Shown here piece after piece: positions 35,933 through 44,107 of a stretch of 64,000 nt of DNA. Source of the stretch: CAWHOW01 sp963831005 (GTDB lineage Bacteria > Bacteroidota > Bacteroidia > Bacteroidales > CG2-30-32-10); the NCBI GenBank assembly GCA_963831005.1, contig CAWHOW010000004.1:7371-71370 (forward strand), read 5' to 3'. The stretch's first letter is position 1. The number at the start of each line of letters is the position of its first letter. The position numbers and the translations under genes are program-made. Under the pieces are notes generated by a model. It saw only the letters and a program-made list of their open reading frames with translations. It ran no database searches and was not told the origin of the DNA.

Positions 35933-36240
35933 TTCTTGTCAAGATAACAACCATTCTTGTTAAGTTAACAACTATTCTTGTTAAGATAACAACCATTCTT
36001 GTTAAGATAACAACCATTCTTGTTAAGTGAACAACCATTCTTGTTAAGTGAACAACCATTCTTGTTAAGTGAACAACTATTCTTGTCAAGATAACAACCA
36101 TTCTTGTTAAGTGAACAACTATTCTTGTTAAGTTAACAACCATTCTTGTTAAGTTAACAACCATTCTTGTCAAGATAACAACTATTCTTGTTAAGTTAAC
36201 AACCATTCTTGTCAAGATAATGCATATTCTTAACAAGAAT
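35933..36240. repeat. 21-bp tandem array 3 (about 14 units)
   Basis: TTCTTG recurs every 21 bp from 35933 (35954, 35975, 35996 and so on). The commonest unit contains TTGTTAAGTTAACAA, a 15-bp palindrome with one central base; variants keep TTGTTA...TAACAA or TTGTT...AACAA. Because 21 is divisible by three, long ORFs stay open through the array on the minus strand, but they code only for repeats. Located upstream of the chimeric gene. Confidence 0.93.
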
Positions 36241-36298
36241 GAGGGTAAAATGAACAAGATTGCTTATTCTATCATTCACTCATTCTATAATTATTGTT

Positions 36299-36387
36299 TG
36301 ATTTTCAACATTTGCCCCAACCCTAAAGGGTGTGTTGAAAATCAATTTGTACCCTTTAGGGATCAGGGGCAATCAAATTGATTTTCC
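36299..36387. repeat. MITE-like palindromic repeat, copy 1
   Basis: Two overlapping palindromes: GATTTTCAACA...TGTTGAAAATC around CCCTAAAGGG, and GAAAATCAATTTG...CAAATTGATTTTC around CCCTTTAGGG. The same modules are present in the element at 43625-43792. Right flank CAAATTTAAAC resembles the end of that element. Confidence 0.8.
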
Positions 36388-36442
36388 TTTCAAATTTAAA
36401 CTGTTCCTAATAATATTGTAATTTTGTTATTATTTAGATAAT

Positions 36443-37060
36443 ATGCATACAAAATTATTAAACGATATCTTCCTTTTATTATTAGTTCTGTATTTGGCTT
36501 TTTTTAAAAGTTACTTAACTGAAAAAGGGAAAAGTGCTGCATTAAAAGAAGATATAGCAGATTTACTCGAGAAGTTGAATCAGTGAAAGATGAATTTTCA
36601 AGGAACAATTAATTCAAAAAACAAATCTGCAAAGAATTTTGAGTAATGAAGTATCATATAGAAATGAAGAAAGGACTGCATTACTTCAATTTTATGGAAC
36701 AATAAATGAATGGCTATATTCTATTAGAAGTTGGATTTGCCAATTATAACAAATCTAACATTGACGCTTAATTGAAGTTAGAAATAGAATTGCTTCATTT
36801 TATGCTAAGACAGAATAGCAAAATCAAAAGTCGACTTACTTGTAGAAGATGAAAAATTGATTGAAATAGCTGGGAAACTTTATTAAGAAACATTAAATTT
36901 TGACCATTGGATGACAAGGAATTCCTAAAATTACAACATAATTGTGAAAAACAGAAATCTCTAACTGAAAGATTTTTAACCATAATTAAGGATTTTAAAA
37001 GAAATACAGAATTAGTGAAGAAATGCAAAGATGAATAAAAACTGATGCAATGAAGCAAAT
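36443..37060 (+). pseudogene. Decayed gene for a small coiled-coil membrane protein
   Basis: Starts with an intact 47-codon frame, MHTKLLNDIFLLLLVLYLAFFKSYLTEKGKSAALKEDIADLLEKLNQ: a membrane helix followed by the YxTEKGKxxAxKEDIxxL pattern of a common bacterial family of anchored coiled-coil proteins. Downstream the expected continuation appears in shifting frames (SVKDEFSRNN; SNEVSYRNEERTALLQFYGTINEW; EDEKLIEIAGKLY then ETLNF) with many stops. Family assignment rests on recalled pattern similarity. Confidence 0.55.
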
Positions 37061-37598
37061 TTCAAATTGATAATTGTATGAATTCTAAGAAAGTAATAAG
37101 GAAAATTGCTTATGCTATTTTTTTATGAGAATGGATATTCTTGGAAACGATTATTAGAGGTGAAACAAATCAAATAAAAAAATCTGAAAAGTCAAGTATA
37201 AAAGACGGTTTTGGCGATTAATTTGAAACCCTAAAAAAGTAGTTTGTGAATTCATTAGTTTTGAAAGTGAATCAATCTTAATGTTTTTCAAAATTCATTT
37301 TTTGATTTCAGCCCAGAAATTAATGATAAAGCACAATATAGATTTTTATGAGGATTTCCCTTTTGAGAGTACCGTTAAAATTCTAATCATTCTGATTTTG
37401 ATTATAATCAATAATGCCGCTAACAATGGGTCACACCTCTGCTCGCGAAGTCTGTTTGCTTCTCTTAATTTCCGTTTTTACTTAAATTAATTGCTATTCA
37501 TTAGGTCTTTGTATATTTGAAGAAATTTATAAAGACTTATCCTAAAATTTTATAACATTTCTATAGAATATTATAACAATTTCGAGATTCGATTAGTA
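37061..37598. other. Intergenic, no intact gene
   Basis: About 540 bp, AT-rich with stops in all frames. Possible remnants of coding sequence but nothing I can name. Confidence 0.5.
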
Positions 37599-37606
37599 TA
37601 ATTTTG
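37599..37606 (+). promoter_or_regulatory. -7 box (TAATTTTG) for the PqqD/ATP-grasp cluster
   Basis: TAATTTTG, 39 bp upstream of the PqqD-like gene start at 37646. Confidence 0.55.
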
Positions 37607-37645
37607 CATTGTAACGAAAACACTATTTATTAAATATTATATAAT

Positions 37646-37894
37646 ATGAGAATAAAGAAAAACATAGCGTTAAGCGATTCGGGTTTCATTTTCAACCCCT
37701 CAACCGGCGAATCATTCTCTGTGAACCCTATAGGAGCAGAGATATTGACAATGCTTAAGGAAGGGAAGGCCAAGGATGATATTAAAAAGAGTATATTAGA
37801 GAAATATCAGACCGACGACGCCACCTTTGAACGCGACTTTTATGATTTTGTAAATATCCTGAATCATTACCTTTTAACTGAAATAGATGGCTAA
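37646..37894 (+). CDS. PqqD-like protein (possible RiPP recognition element)
   Basis: 82 residues, the full length of a stand-alone PqqD domain: KKNIALSDSGFIFNPSTGESFSVNPIGAEILTMLKEGKAKDDIKKSILEKYQTDDATFERDFYDFVNILNHYLLTE. PqqD-like winged-helix domains bind leader peptides of ribosomally made natural products and hand them to modifying enzymes. Here it is coupled (8-nt overlap) to an ATP-grasp enzyme, and a leader-like motif occurs at the N-terminus of the third gene. No radical SAM enzyme is nearby, which argues against PQQ biosynthesis. Confidence 0.85.
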   Translation: MRIKKNIALSDSGFIFNPSTGESFSVNPIGAEILTMLKEGKAKDDIKKSILEKYQTDDATFERDFYDFVNILNHYLLTEIDG

Positions 37895-38933
37895 GAAAAA
37901 AATAACCATAGCAGCCACAGGTCTGAATGCCATTGATAACCCCGGGCCGGGAATCCCCGTGATACGCGCATTGAAAGAATCGGATTATTTTGATGCACGC
38001 ATTATTGGTTTTTCCTATGAATCGCTGGAACCGGGCATATATATGCATGATCTTATTGACAAGACCTACCAGATCCCTTATCCTTCAGCAGGTACGGATA
38101 GCCTTATACAGCGGCTTGAATACATTAACGATATCGAGCATATCAATTGCCTTATACCGAATTTCGATGCCGAACTGTATTCGTTCATGAAACTGGAAGA
38201 TACTATGAAGAAGATGGGCATTCACATGTTCCTGCCTACCATAGAACAGTTTGAAGAGCGCCACAAAGTGAATCTTTCTGCCTTCGGGAAAAAATACAAT
38301 ATCAGTGTTCCTTATGCCAGAACAATATTTTCCACAACAGAAATTTTCGGGCTGACAGCAGATTTCACCTATCCTGTTGTTGTTAAAGGGAAATATTATG
38401 ATGCATATATAGCTTACAATCCCGAACAGGTACTGACCTATTTCAACAAGATCAGTTCAAAATGGGGTGTGCCTATTATTATCCAGCAATTCATCTACGG
38501 TTCAGAATATAATGTTGTAGCCGTTGGCGATGGCAATGGAAATACTGTAGGTGCAGTCCCAATGCGCAAACAATTCATTACTGATAAAGGAAAGGCTTGG
38601 GCTGGTATAGCTATTGATGAACAGGACCTGCTGAAAATGACACATGATCTTATTGGCAAAACAAAGTGGCGTGGAGGGATGGAACTTGAACTGATGAAGA
38701 CCAATGAAAACGAGTTTTATCTGCTTGAAATTAATCCGCGTATACCCGCATGGGTTTACCTTGCTGTTGGAGCAGGGCAGAACCTTCCCGAAGCATTGGT
38801 TAAGCTTGCTATTGGAGATAAAGTGACACCTTATACCGATTTCATTGTCGGGAAGATGTTCATTCGCTATTCATGGGATATGATAGTGGATATAGGAGAG
38901 TTTGAACATATTTCCACATTCGGGGAATTGTAA
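37887..38933 (+). CDS. ATP-grasp domain carboxylate-amine ligase-like enzyme
   Basis: 348 residues. N-terminal nucleotide-binding-like fold (ITIAATGLNAIDNPGPGIPVIRALKES), then ATP-grasp core: PVVVKGKYYDAYIAY (ATP lysine), IIIQQFIYGSEYNVVAVGDG, and the metal-binding GGMELELMKTNENEFYLLEINPRIPAW. Related to carbamoyl-phosphate synthase large subunit-like ligases. These activate a carboxylate as acyl phosphate for attack by an amine or other nucleophile. The neighbours (PqqD-like before, PLP enzyme after) suggest it modifies a peptide or protein-bound substrate. Substrate unknown. Confidence 0.88.
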   Translation: MAKKKITIAATGLNAIDNPGPGIPVIRALKESDYFDARIIGFSYESLEPGIYMHDLIDKTYQIPYPSAGTDSLIQRLEYINDIEHINCLIPNFDAELYSFMKLEDTMKKMGIHMFLPTIEQFEERHKVNLSAFGKKYNISVPYARTIFSTTEIFGLTADFTYPVVVKGKYYDAYIAYNPEQVLTYFNKISSKWGVPIIIQQFIYGSEYNVVAVGDGNGNTVGAVPMRKQFITDKGKAWAGIAIDEQDLLKMTHDLIGKTKWRGGMELELMKTNENEFYLLEINPRIPAWVYLAVGAGQNLPEALVKLAIGDKVTPYTDFIVGKMFIRYSWDMIVDIGEFEHISTFGEL

Positions 38934-38947
38934 AGTTCATAAAGTTG

Positions 38948-39057
38948 AAAAGGTATAAGGAAATAAGGTATAAAGGAATATAGTATATGGAATAATTAAT
39001 AATTGTAGTAATTCAAATTCCCTATACCCTTATACCCTATACCTATATACCTTTGAT
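38948..39057. repeat. Imperfect long inverted repeat between ATP-grasp and PLP enzyme genes
   Basis: Left side is rich in GGTATAAGGAAATAAGGTAT-type words; right side in CCCTATACCCTTATACCC, which pair imperfectly over about 40 nt each. Short GTATA-containing words repeat within each arm. Could be an mRNA hairpin or MITE. Confidence 0.6.
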
Positions 39058-39110
39058 AAAAGAAAAGATTTAAACCATTTAAAGTATAAGTAAAATTAAA
39101 ATACAATGTT

Positions 39111-40478
39111 ATGGAAAATAGTGAAAAACAAAGGTACGAACGACCAATATTAAAAAAGCTGGAAACAGGAATGCCTAATAAATTCGGGTTACGCACTGAG
39201 TACACACCAATGACACATATTGAAGGTGTCGCAGTGAAAGACCTGATAAAGCAATATGGTTCTCCCCTGTTTGTGTTATCAGAAAAAACCATACGCAATA
39301 CTTTAAAAAGTGCAAAGCAGGCTTTCACCACGCGTTATCCGAAGGTGCAGTTTGCATGGTCGTATAAAACAAATTACCTGACAGCAGTCTGCCGGGTATT
39401 TCATCAGGAAGGCTCATGGGCTGAAGTTGTTTCCGGTTTTGAATATCAAAAAGCTCTAGAGAACAAAGTGCCAGGAAATAAAATCATATTCAATGGCCCT
39501 GATAAATCAGATATCGACCTTAAGAAAGCCATTGAAAATGATTCCTACATCCACATAGATCATTTGGAAGAAATGTATTCGATCATCAACATTGCAAGGG
39601 AACTGAAGAAGAAACCTAAGGTTGCTATTCGTGTTAATATGGATACAGGAATTTACCCAATGTGGGACAGGTTCGGGTTTAATTATGAAAACGGACAGGC
39701 ATGGGATGCTATTAATAAAATAATGCTTTCAGAGCATCTTGAATTAGTTGGTTTGCATTGCCACATAGGTACTTTCATGCTTAGCGCCAATGCTTATGCA
39801 GTAGCTGCATTTAAGCTTGCTGACCTTGCAGTGAATATTAAAAAGAAATATGATTATCATATTAAGTATCTTGACATGGGCGGTGGTTTTGCATCAAAGA
39901 ATACGCTGAAAGGCTCATTCCTGCCGGGCGCTGACATCAGTCCGACATTTGATGCGTTTGCAGAAGCTATAACATCTTCACTTATTAACTCAGAACTTGA
40001 TCCTCATCAATTGCCTGTGCTTATTCTTGAAACAGGTCGTGCCCTTGTTGATGAAGCAGGTTATTTACTGGGTTCTGTTATTGCGAACAAGCGACTGTCG
40101 AGCGGGAAACGTGCCACCATTATTGATGTTGGTGTGAACATCATGTTTACATCCTTCTGGTACGAGCATAAGCTTACACCGGCGCAGGAGTTCACTCATT
40201 TCACTGAAGATACTATAGTGTATGGCCCTCTTTGCATGAATATAGATGTGATACGAGAAAACGTTAATCTTCCTTTGCTGAATAAAGGTGATAATGTAGT
40301 AATACATTTTGTAGGCGCATATAATATGACACAATGGATGCAGTTCATCACTCTCCGGCCAAAAGTGGTAATGATAGATCTGAACGGGAAAACACATGTT
40401 ATCAGGGATAATGAAACGAATGACACTATAGTTTCTTTAGAAAAAATTCCAGATTATTTAAAGAAATTTGAATTGTAG
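39111..40478 (+). CDS. PLP-dependent Orn/Lys/DAP decarboxylase-like enzyme with leader-like N-terminus
   Basis: 455 residues. Fold type III (alanine racemase-like barrel plus beta domain). PLP lysine K86 in FAWSYKTNYL; substrate loops HCHIGTFM, DMGGGF, and ETGRALVDEAG; C-terminal YGPLCMNIDVI in place of the usual GPxCxSxD motif of decarboxylases. Similar to LysA but not an obvious true LysA. Residues 9-20, YERPILKKLETG, precede the catalytic domain and match the YxxPxLxxxG-like motif of leader peptides bound by PqqD-like domains. Third gene of the PqqD/ATP-grasp cluster. Reaction unknown. Confidence 0.82.
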   Translation: MENSEKQRYERPILKKLETGMPNKFGLRTEYTPMTHIEGVAVKDLIKQYGSPLFVLSEKTIRNTLKSAKQAFTTRYPKVQFAWSYKTNYLTAVCRVFHQEGSWAEVVSGFEYQKALENKVPGNKIIFNGPDKSDIDLKKAIENDSYIHIDHLEEMYSIINIARELKKKPKVAIRVNMDTGIYPMWDRFGFNYENGQAWDAINKIMLSEHLELVGLHCHIGTFMLSANAYAVAAFKLADLAVNIKKKYDYHIKYLDMGGGFASKNTLKGSFLPGADISPTFDAFAEAITSSLINSELDPHQLPVLILETGRALVDEAGYLLGSVIANKRLSSGKRATIIDVGVNIMFTSFWYEHKLTPAQEFTHFTEDTIVYGPLCMNIDVIRENVNLPLLNKGDNVVIHFVGAYNMTQWMQFITLRPKVVMIDLNGKTHVIRDNETNDTIVSLEKIPDYLKKFEL

Positions 40479-40529
40479 TTGGCTGTTACGCAAACATTAA
40501 TTCGTCATTGCAAGAGAGGTTACTAAATA

Positions 40530-40892
40530 CGTCATTGCGAGGAGGAACGACGAAGCAATCTTATAAATGAAACGAGGTGGATGTATTTATATAATGACAA
40601 ATAAAAATAACACGACTCTTTATACAGGGGTTACATCTGATTTGAAGGTTCGGGTTTATCAGCATAAAAATAATTTATTTCCGGAATCATTCACAGCGAC
40701 TTATAAATTGCATAAACTTGTATACTACGAATCATTTAATAATATTGAAGAAGCGATTGCAAGAGAAAAACAGATTAAAGGAGGATCGCGCAAGAAGAAA
40801 GAAGCATTGATAAATGGATTTAATCCTGAATGGAATGATTTATATGAAGCAGTTTTGGCATGGTAAGATTGCTTCGCTACGCTCGCAATGAC
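40530..40892 (+). mobile_element. GIY-YIG gene enclosed by arms of a dispersed palindrome
   Basis: Left arm 40530-40560 starts CGTCATTGCGAGG and ends CGAAGCAATC; the ORF starts at 40567; its TAA (40864-40866) is immediately followed by the right arm GATTGCTTCGCTACGCTCGCAATGAC (40867-40892). The arms are mutual inverted repeats (GTCATTGCGAG/CTCGCAATGAC and GAAGCAATC/GATTGCTTC). An extra partial left arm lies at 40503-40520. The ORF-less copies at 22554-22627 and 43934-44008 have the same arms joined by about 16 bp. Confidence 0.8.
40567..40866 (+). CDS. Single-domain GIY-YIG endonuclease (UvrC-like N-terminal fold)
   Basis: 99 residues, a complete GIY-YIG nuclease domain: IYIMTNKNNTTLYTGVTSDLKVRVYQHKN (the GIY...YIG-equivalent strands and catalytic Arg), VYYESFNNIEEAIAREKQIKGGSRKKKEALI (catalytic Glu on the EAIAREKQIK helix), NGFNPEWNDLY. 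Such stand-alone proteins are common in Bacteroidota and have no established role. It lies exactly between the arms of a dispersed palindrome, which suggests it acts on that palindrome, as RAYT transposases do on REP sequences. That is an inference. Confidence 0.88.
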   Translation: MKRGGCIYIMTNKNNTTLYTGVTSDLKVRVYQHKNNLFPESFTATYKLHKLVYYESFNNIEEAIAREKQIKGGSRKKKEALINGFNPEWNDLYEAVLAW

Positions 40893-43128
40893 AAACAATA
40901 AAAAAAGAAATAGTTTGAACCTAATTGAGAAAATAAAGAACTATATCGTGCTCTTTTATAAGAGCACCTTTAATAGTTATTCCTCAGTATATTTTTCTGA
41001 CAATAAATTCTTTGCCTTATTACTCATTGCAACAACATTTATTAATCCGCAAGCCGGGATCTGCGGATTGATTGCAGTTGTATTTTCCAATCTGCTTGCC
41101 TATCTGATGGGATACAATGAATACACCATCAGTCGGGGATACTACGGTTTCAATAGTTTGCTTGTTGGCCTTGGGCTTGGCATAACTTATGCTCCAGGAC
41201 CTGCTTTTTACATACTGCTGATTTTCTCTTCCATGCTGACATTATTTATCACTCTTGCCATGGAAGGCATTATTGGAAAGTATGCATTGCCATATTTGAG
41301 CCTGCCTTTCCTTTTTGCGATATGGCTAATTTCAATTGCAACCAGGCATTATACTTCATTGATAGTAAGCCAAGGTGGTATTTATGTTCTCAATGAAATT
41401 TATTCTGTAGGTGGTAATGAACTTGTTAATCAATATCACCAGTTATCTAATTGGGATATACCCGTATCGCTTTCAATCTATCTGAAATCACTTGGGGCGA
41501 TTTTCTTTCAATACAACATTCTCGGTGGCTTGCTGATTGCAGTAGGCTTGCTGATTTATTCAAGGATTTCTTTTGTCCTTTCTCTCATTGGGTTCTATAC
41601 GGCATTTTATTTCTACCAGTTCATAGGTGGCAATATCAATGAACTCAGTTATAATTTTATTGGGTTTAATTTTATTCTCACAGCTATTGCCATAGGAGGG
41701 TTTTTCATAGTTCCTTCAAGGTCGTCATATTTCTGGGTAATTCTTCTTACACCTTTGATTGCAATTGTTTCAAGTGGCTCTGCATTGGTTTTATGGACAT
41801 TCCAGCTTTCCATCTATTCATTGCCATTCAATGTTGTTGTGCTGCTGTTCCTTTATGTTTTAAAGCTGAGGGTAAGAAATACATTGAATATTGAGGAAGT
41901 TGCATTCCAACAATTCTCACCTGAAAGAAATCTGTATTCGCAATTGAATAGTAAAAAGCGTTTTAAGAACACATTTTATTTCCCTGTATCATTGCCATTT
42001 TGGGGAGAATGGACAATTTCGCAGGGGCATGATGGCGATATGACACATAAAGGAGAATGGAGCCACGCTTGGGATTTTGTAATTAAAGATTATGATAATA
42101 AAACCTATTCAGGTTATGGTTTGCAGAAAAAAGATTTTTATTGTTTTGAGAAACCCGTTCTTGCTCCAGCTGATGGTACCATTGAAGACATTATTTATAA
42201 TATAGAAGATAATGAGATAAGCGATGTGAATGTGAACGACAACTGGGGAAATACCGTTATCATTAAACATGCACCATATCTTTATTCAAAGATATGCCAC
42301 CTGAAGAAGGACTCTGTTAAATTTAAAAAGTATGACATCGTTAAAAGAGGTGATGTAATTGCAGCCTGCGGTAATTCTGGTCGTTCGCCCGAACCACATG
42401 TCCACTTCCAGTTGCAGGCAAATCATTTTGTTGATGCCAAAACCATTGACTTCCCCATAAGTTATTATATACTTAGAACGGATGATGGATACGAGTTTAA
42501 GCAATTCGAAAAACCTAAAGAAGGTGAAACTATTTCCAATATCGAGCGGAATATATTACTTACAGAAGCTTATAAATTCATACCCGGAAGAAAGTTCAAA
42601 TTTGCGGTGAAGGACAGCGACAAGAATAATGAAGAAGAAATAGTTGAATGGGAAGTGGAAGTGGATTATTATAACAATCCTTACATTCATTGCAAAACCA
42701 GCAATTCAAAAGCTTACTTCTCCAATGATGGCAACATTCATTATTTTAAGCACTTTGAAGGAAATAAAGATTCTTTATTGTTCTATTTCTTTATGGCTTC
42801 TTACAAAGTGATGACAGGTTTTTATAAGAAACTAACTTTACGTGACCAATATCCGGTTTATCTTTTGAATAATCGTATCATTTTGTTTTTCCAGGATTTT
42901 GTGGCGCCTTTCTTTATGTTCATTAAGGCCGATTATACCCTGCATTACGATTATATCAACGACCCAATGACATCGGGAATGATACGCATGAAAAGCAAAG
43001 CTGAAATGAAGATAGGAGGCATGGTACGTAAAAGCATGGATTTTGAACTTGAATTTGCTAATGATACTATTAAGGCTATTATTGCTCACGATAAAAACCG
43101 GACAATTGAAGCAACGTGCGTGGATTAA
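40888..43128 (+). CDS. Urea transporter-like membrane domain fused to M23 peptidase
   Basis: 746 residues. About 30-330 is a polytopic domain matching urea transporters (GYNEYTISRGYYGFNSLLVGLGLGITY; LPFLFAIWL; YNILGGLLIAVGLLIYSR; GFNFILTAIAIGGFF). About 375-520 is an M23/LytM-type peptidase: SHAWDF (H393, D396) and PHVHFQLQ (H503, H505) provide zinc ligands. About 530-746 is a beta-rich tail. The start codon at 40888 lies inside the right arm of the GIY-YIG palindrome, and no other good start is seen nearby; the element may have replaced the original 5' end. A peptidoglycan-type hydrolase tethered to a channel-like domain is an unusual pairing. Confidence 0.85.
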   Translation: MTNNKKRNSLNLIEKIKNYIVLFYKSTFNSYSSVYFSDNKFFALLLIATTFINPQAGICGLIAVVFSNLLAYLMGYNEYTISRGYYGFNSLLVGLGLGITYAPGPAFYILLIFSSMLTLFITLAMEGIIGKYALPYLSLPFLFAIWLISIATRHYTSLIVSQGGIYVLNEIYSVGGNELVNQYHQLSNWDIPVSLSIYLKSLGAIFFQYNILGGLLIAVGLLIYSRISFVLSLIGFYTAFYFYQFIGGNINELSYNFIGFNFILTAIAIGGFFIVPSRSSYFWVILLTPLIAIVSSGSALVLWTFQLSIYSLPFNVVVLLFLYVLKLRVRNTLNIEEVAFQQFSPERNLYSQLNSKKRFKNTFYFPVSLPFWGEWTISQGHDGDMTHKGEWSHAWDFVIKDYDNKTYSGYGLQKKDFYCFEKPVLAPADGTIEDIIYNIEDNEISDVNVNDNWGNTVIIKHAPYLYSKICHLKKDSVKFKKYDIVKRGDVIAACGNSGRSPEPHVHFQLQANHFVDAKTIDFPISYYILRTDDGYEFKQFEKPKEGETISNIERNILLTEAYKFIPGRKFKFAVKDSDKNNEEEIVEWEVEVDYYNNPYIHCKTSNSKAYFSNDGNIHYFKHFEGNKDSLLFYFFMASYKVMTGFYKKLTLRDQYPVYLLNNRIILFFQDFVAPFFMFIKADYTLHYDYINDPMTSGMIRMKSKAEMKIGGMVRKSMDFELEFANDTIKAIIAHDKNRTIEATCVD

Positions 43129-43151
43129 AAACGCTTTGCCTTGACGAAACT

Positions 43152-43548
43152 CAGTTTAAACAATAGTCTATCTTGGATGGACAATAGTCTATTCAGTTTG
43201 AACAATAGTCTATCATGGAGAGACAATAGTCTATTCAGTTTAAACAATAGTCTATCATGGATAGACAATAATCTATTCAGTTTGAACAATAGTCTATCAT
43301 GGATAGACAATAGTCTATTCAGTTTAAACAATAGTCTATCATGGATAGACAATAGTCTATTCAGTTTAAACAATAGTCTATCATGGATAGACAATAGTCT
43401 ATTCAGTTTAAACAATAGTCTATCATGGATAGACAATAATCTATTCAGTTTGAACAATAGTCTATCTTGGATGGACAATAGTCTATTCAGTTTAAATAAC
43501 AGTCTATCATGGATAGATAATAGTCTATTCAGTTTGAACATTAGTTGA
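43152..43548. repeat. 21-bp tandem array 4 (about 19 units, alternating 42-bp pattern)
   Basis: Two alternating 21-bp half-units: AGTCTATCATGGATAGACAAT and AGTCTATTCAGTTTAAACAAT (each 21). The first contains GTCTATC-atg-GATAGAC, a perfect 7-bp dyad; the second contains the palindrome GTTTAAAC. Starts about 15 bp after the stop codon of the UT-M23 gene. ORFs stay open on both strands only because 21 is divisible by three. Confidence 0.95.
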
Positions 43549-43624
43549 AGCGGTTTAAACAATTAAATAAATAATAAAAGCAATTTATTAAAGGGTAAGG
43601 GCAATTATAAGTGTATAATTAAAA

Positions 43625-43792
43625 AGAGGTTGTTTAAATTTATATGTTATAATTTCTATATATTAGAAAATCAATTTGTTTGCCCCAATTCCCTAAAGGG
43701 TGCAAATTGATTTTCAACACACCCTTCAGGGTTGGGGCAATGTTGAAAATCAATATGCTGTAAAACACAATTTTTAAATTTAAACAACCTCT
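43625..43792. repeat. 168-bp MITE with 17-bp terminal inverted repeats
   Basis: AGAGGTTGTTTAAATTT at 43625-43641 is perfectly inverted at 43776-43792. Inside are GAAAATCAATTTG/CAAATTGATTTTC and GTTGAAAATC modules around CCCTAAAGGG and CCCTTCAGGG, shared with 36299-36387. No ORF. Likely a nonautonomous mobile element. Confidence 0.85.
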
Positions 43793-43933
43793 AAGAATGA
43801 GAAAGAAGTATTATTTTCGCAAATAAACTTATGTTATAGAAAATGTTCAATGTTCAACACACAATGTTCAATGTTCAAGTCATGAAATAATTGCCAATTT
43901 GAATATTAGAACTCTTCGGAAAATCATAATTAT

Positions 43934-44008
43934 CGTCATTGCGAGGGCTTTTTGCCCGAAGCAATCTCAATGCCTGAAAAAGATTGCTCCGCTCCGCTCG
44001 CAATGACG
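43934..44008. repeat. Dispersed CGTCATTGC palindrome, ORF-less copy C
   Basis: CGTCATTGCGAGGGC ... GAAGCAATC ... GATTGC ... GCTCGCAATGACG. Outer flanks are also inverted: GAACTCTTCGGAAAAT on the left and ATTTTCCGAAGAACTCT on the right, so the full structure spans about 43909-44030. Same family as 22554-22627 and the GIY-YIG arms. Confidence 0.88.
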
Positions 44009-44107
44009 TATCTATTTTCCGAAGAACTCTATTGCTCATTGAGCATTGAATTTTGAATATTACTTTTAAAAACAGAAAGTACATAATATCAGTTATTAAT
44101 TTTCCCG

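Noticed and set aside
35784..36257. 157-codon ORF with repeated 'LTRMVV' units on the minus strand
   Set aside because: It arises because the 21-bp array is divisible by three; no signal or domain, and its first part overlaps the promoter of the real gene.
37646..37894. Calling the PqqD-like gene part of PQQ biosynthesis
   Set aside because: No pqqA, pqqC or pqqE (radical SAM) is present.
39111..40478. Calling this gene lysA
   Set aside because: The fold and PLP lysine fit, but the decarboxylase motif near the C-terminus is altered, the N-terminal extension is unusual and the context is not lysine biosynthesis.
43152..43548. Possible CRISPR array
   Set aside because: Repeats are contiguous with no unique spacers, and no cas genes occur in the window.
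43125..43562. Long ORFs on both strands through array 4
   Set aside because: Same cause: a 21-bp period keeps frames open on both strands. The encoded repeats have no known fold or start signals.
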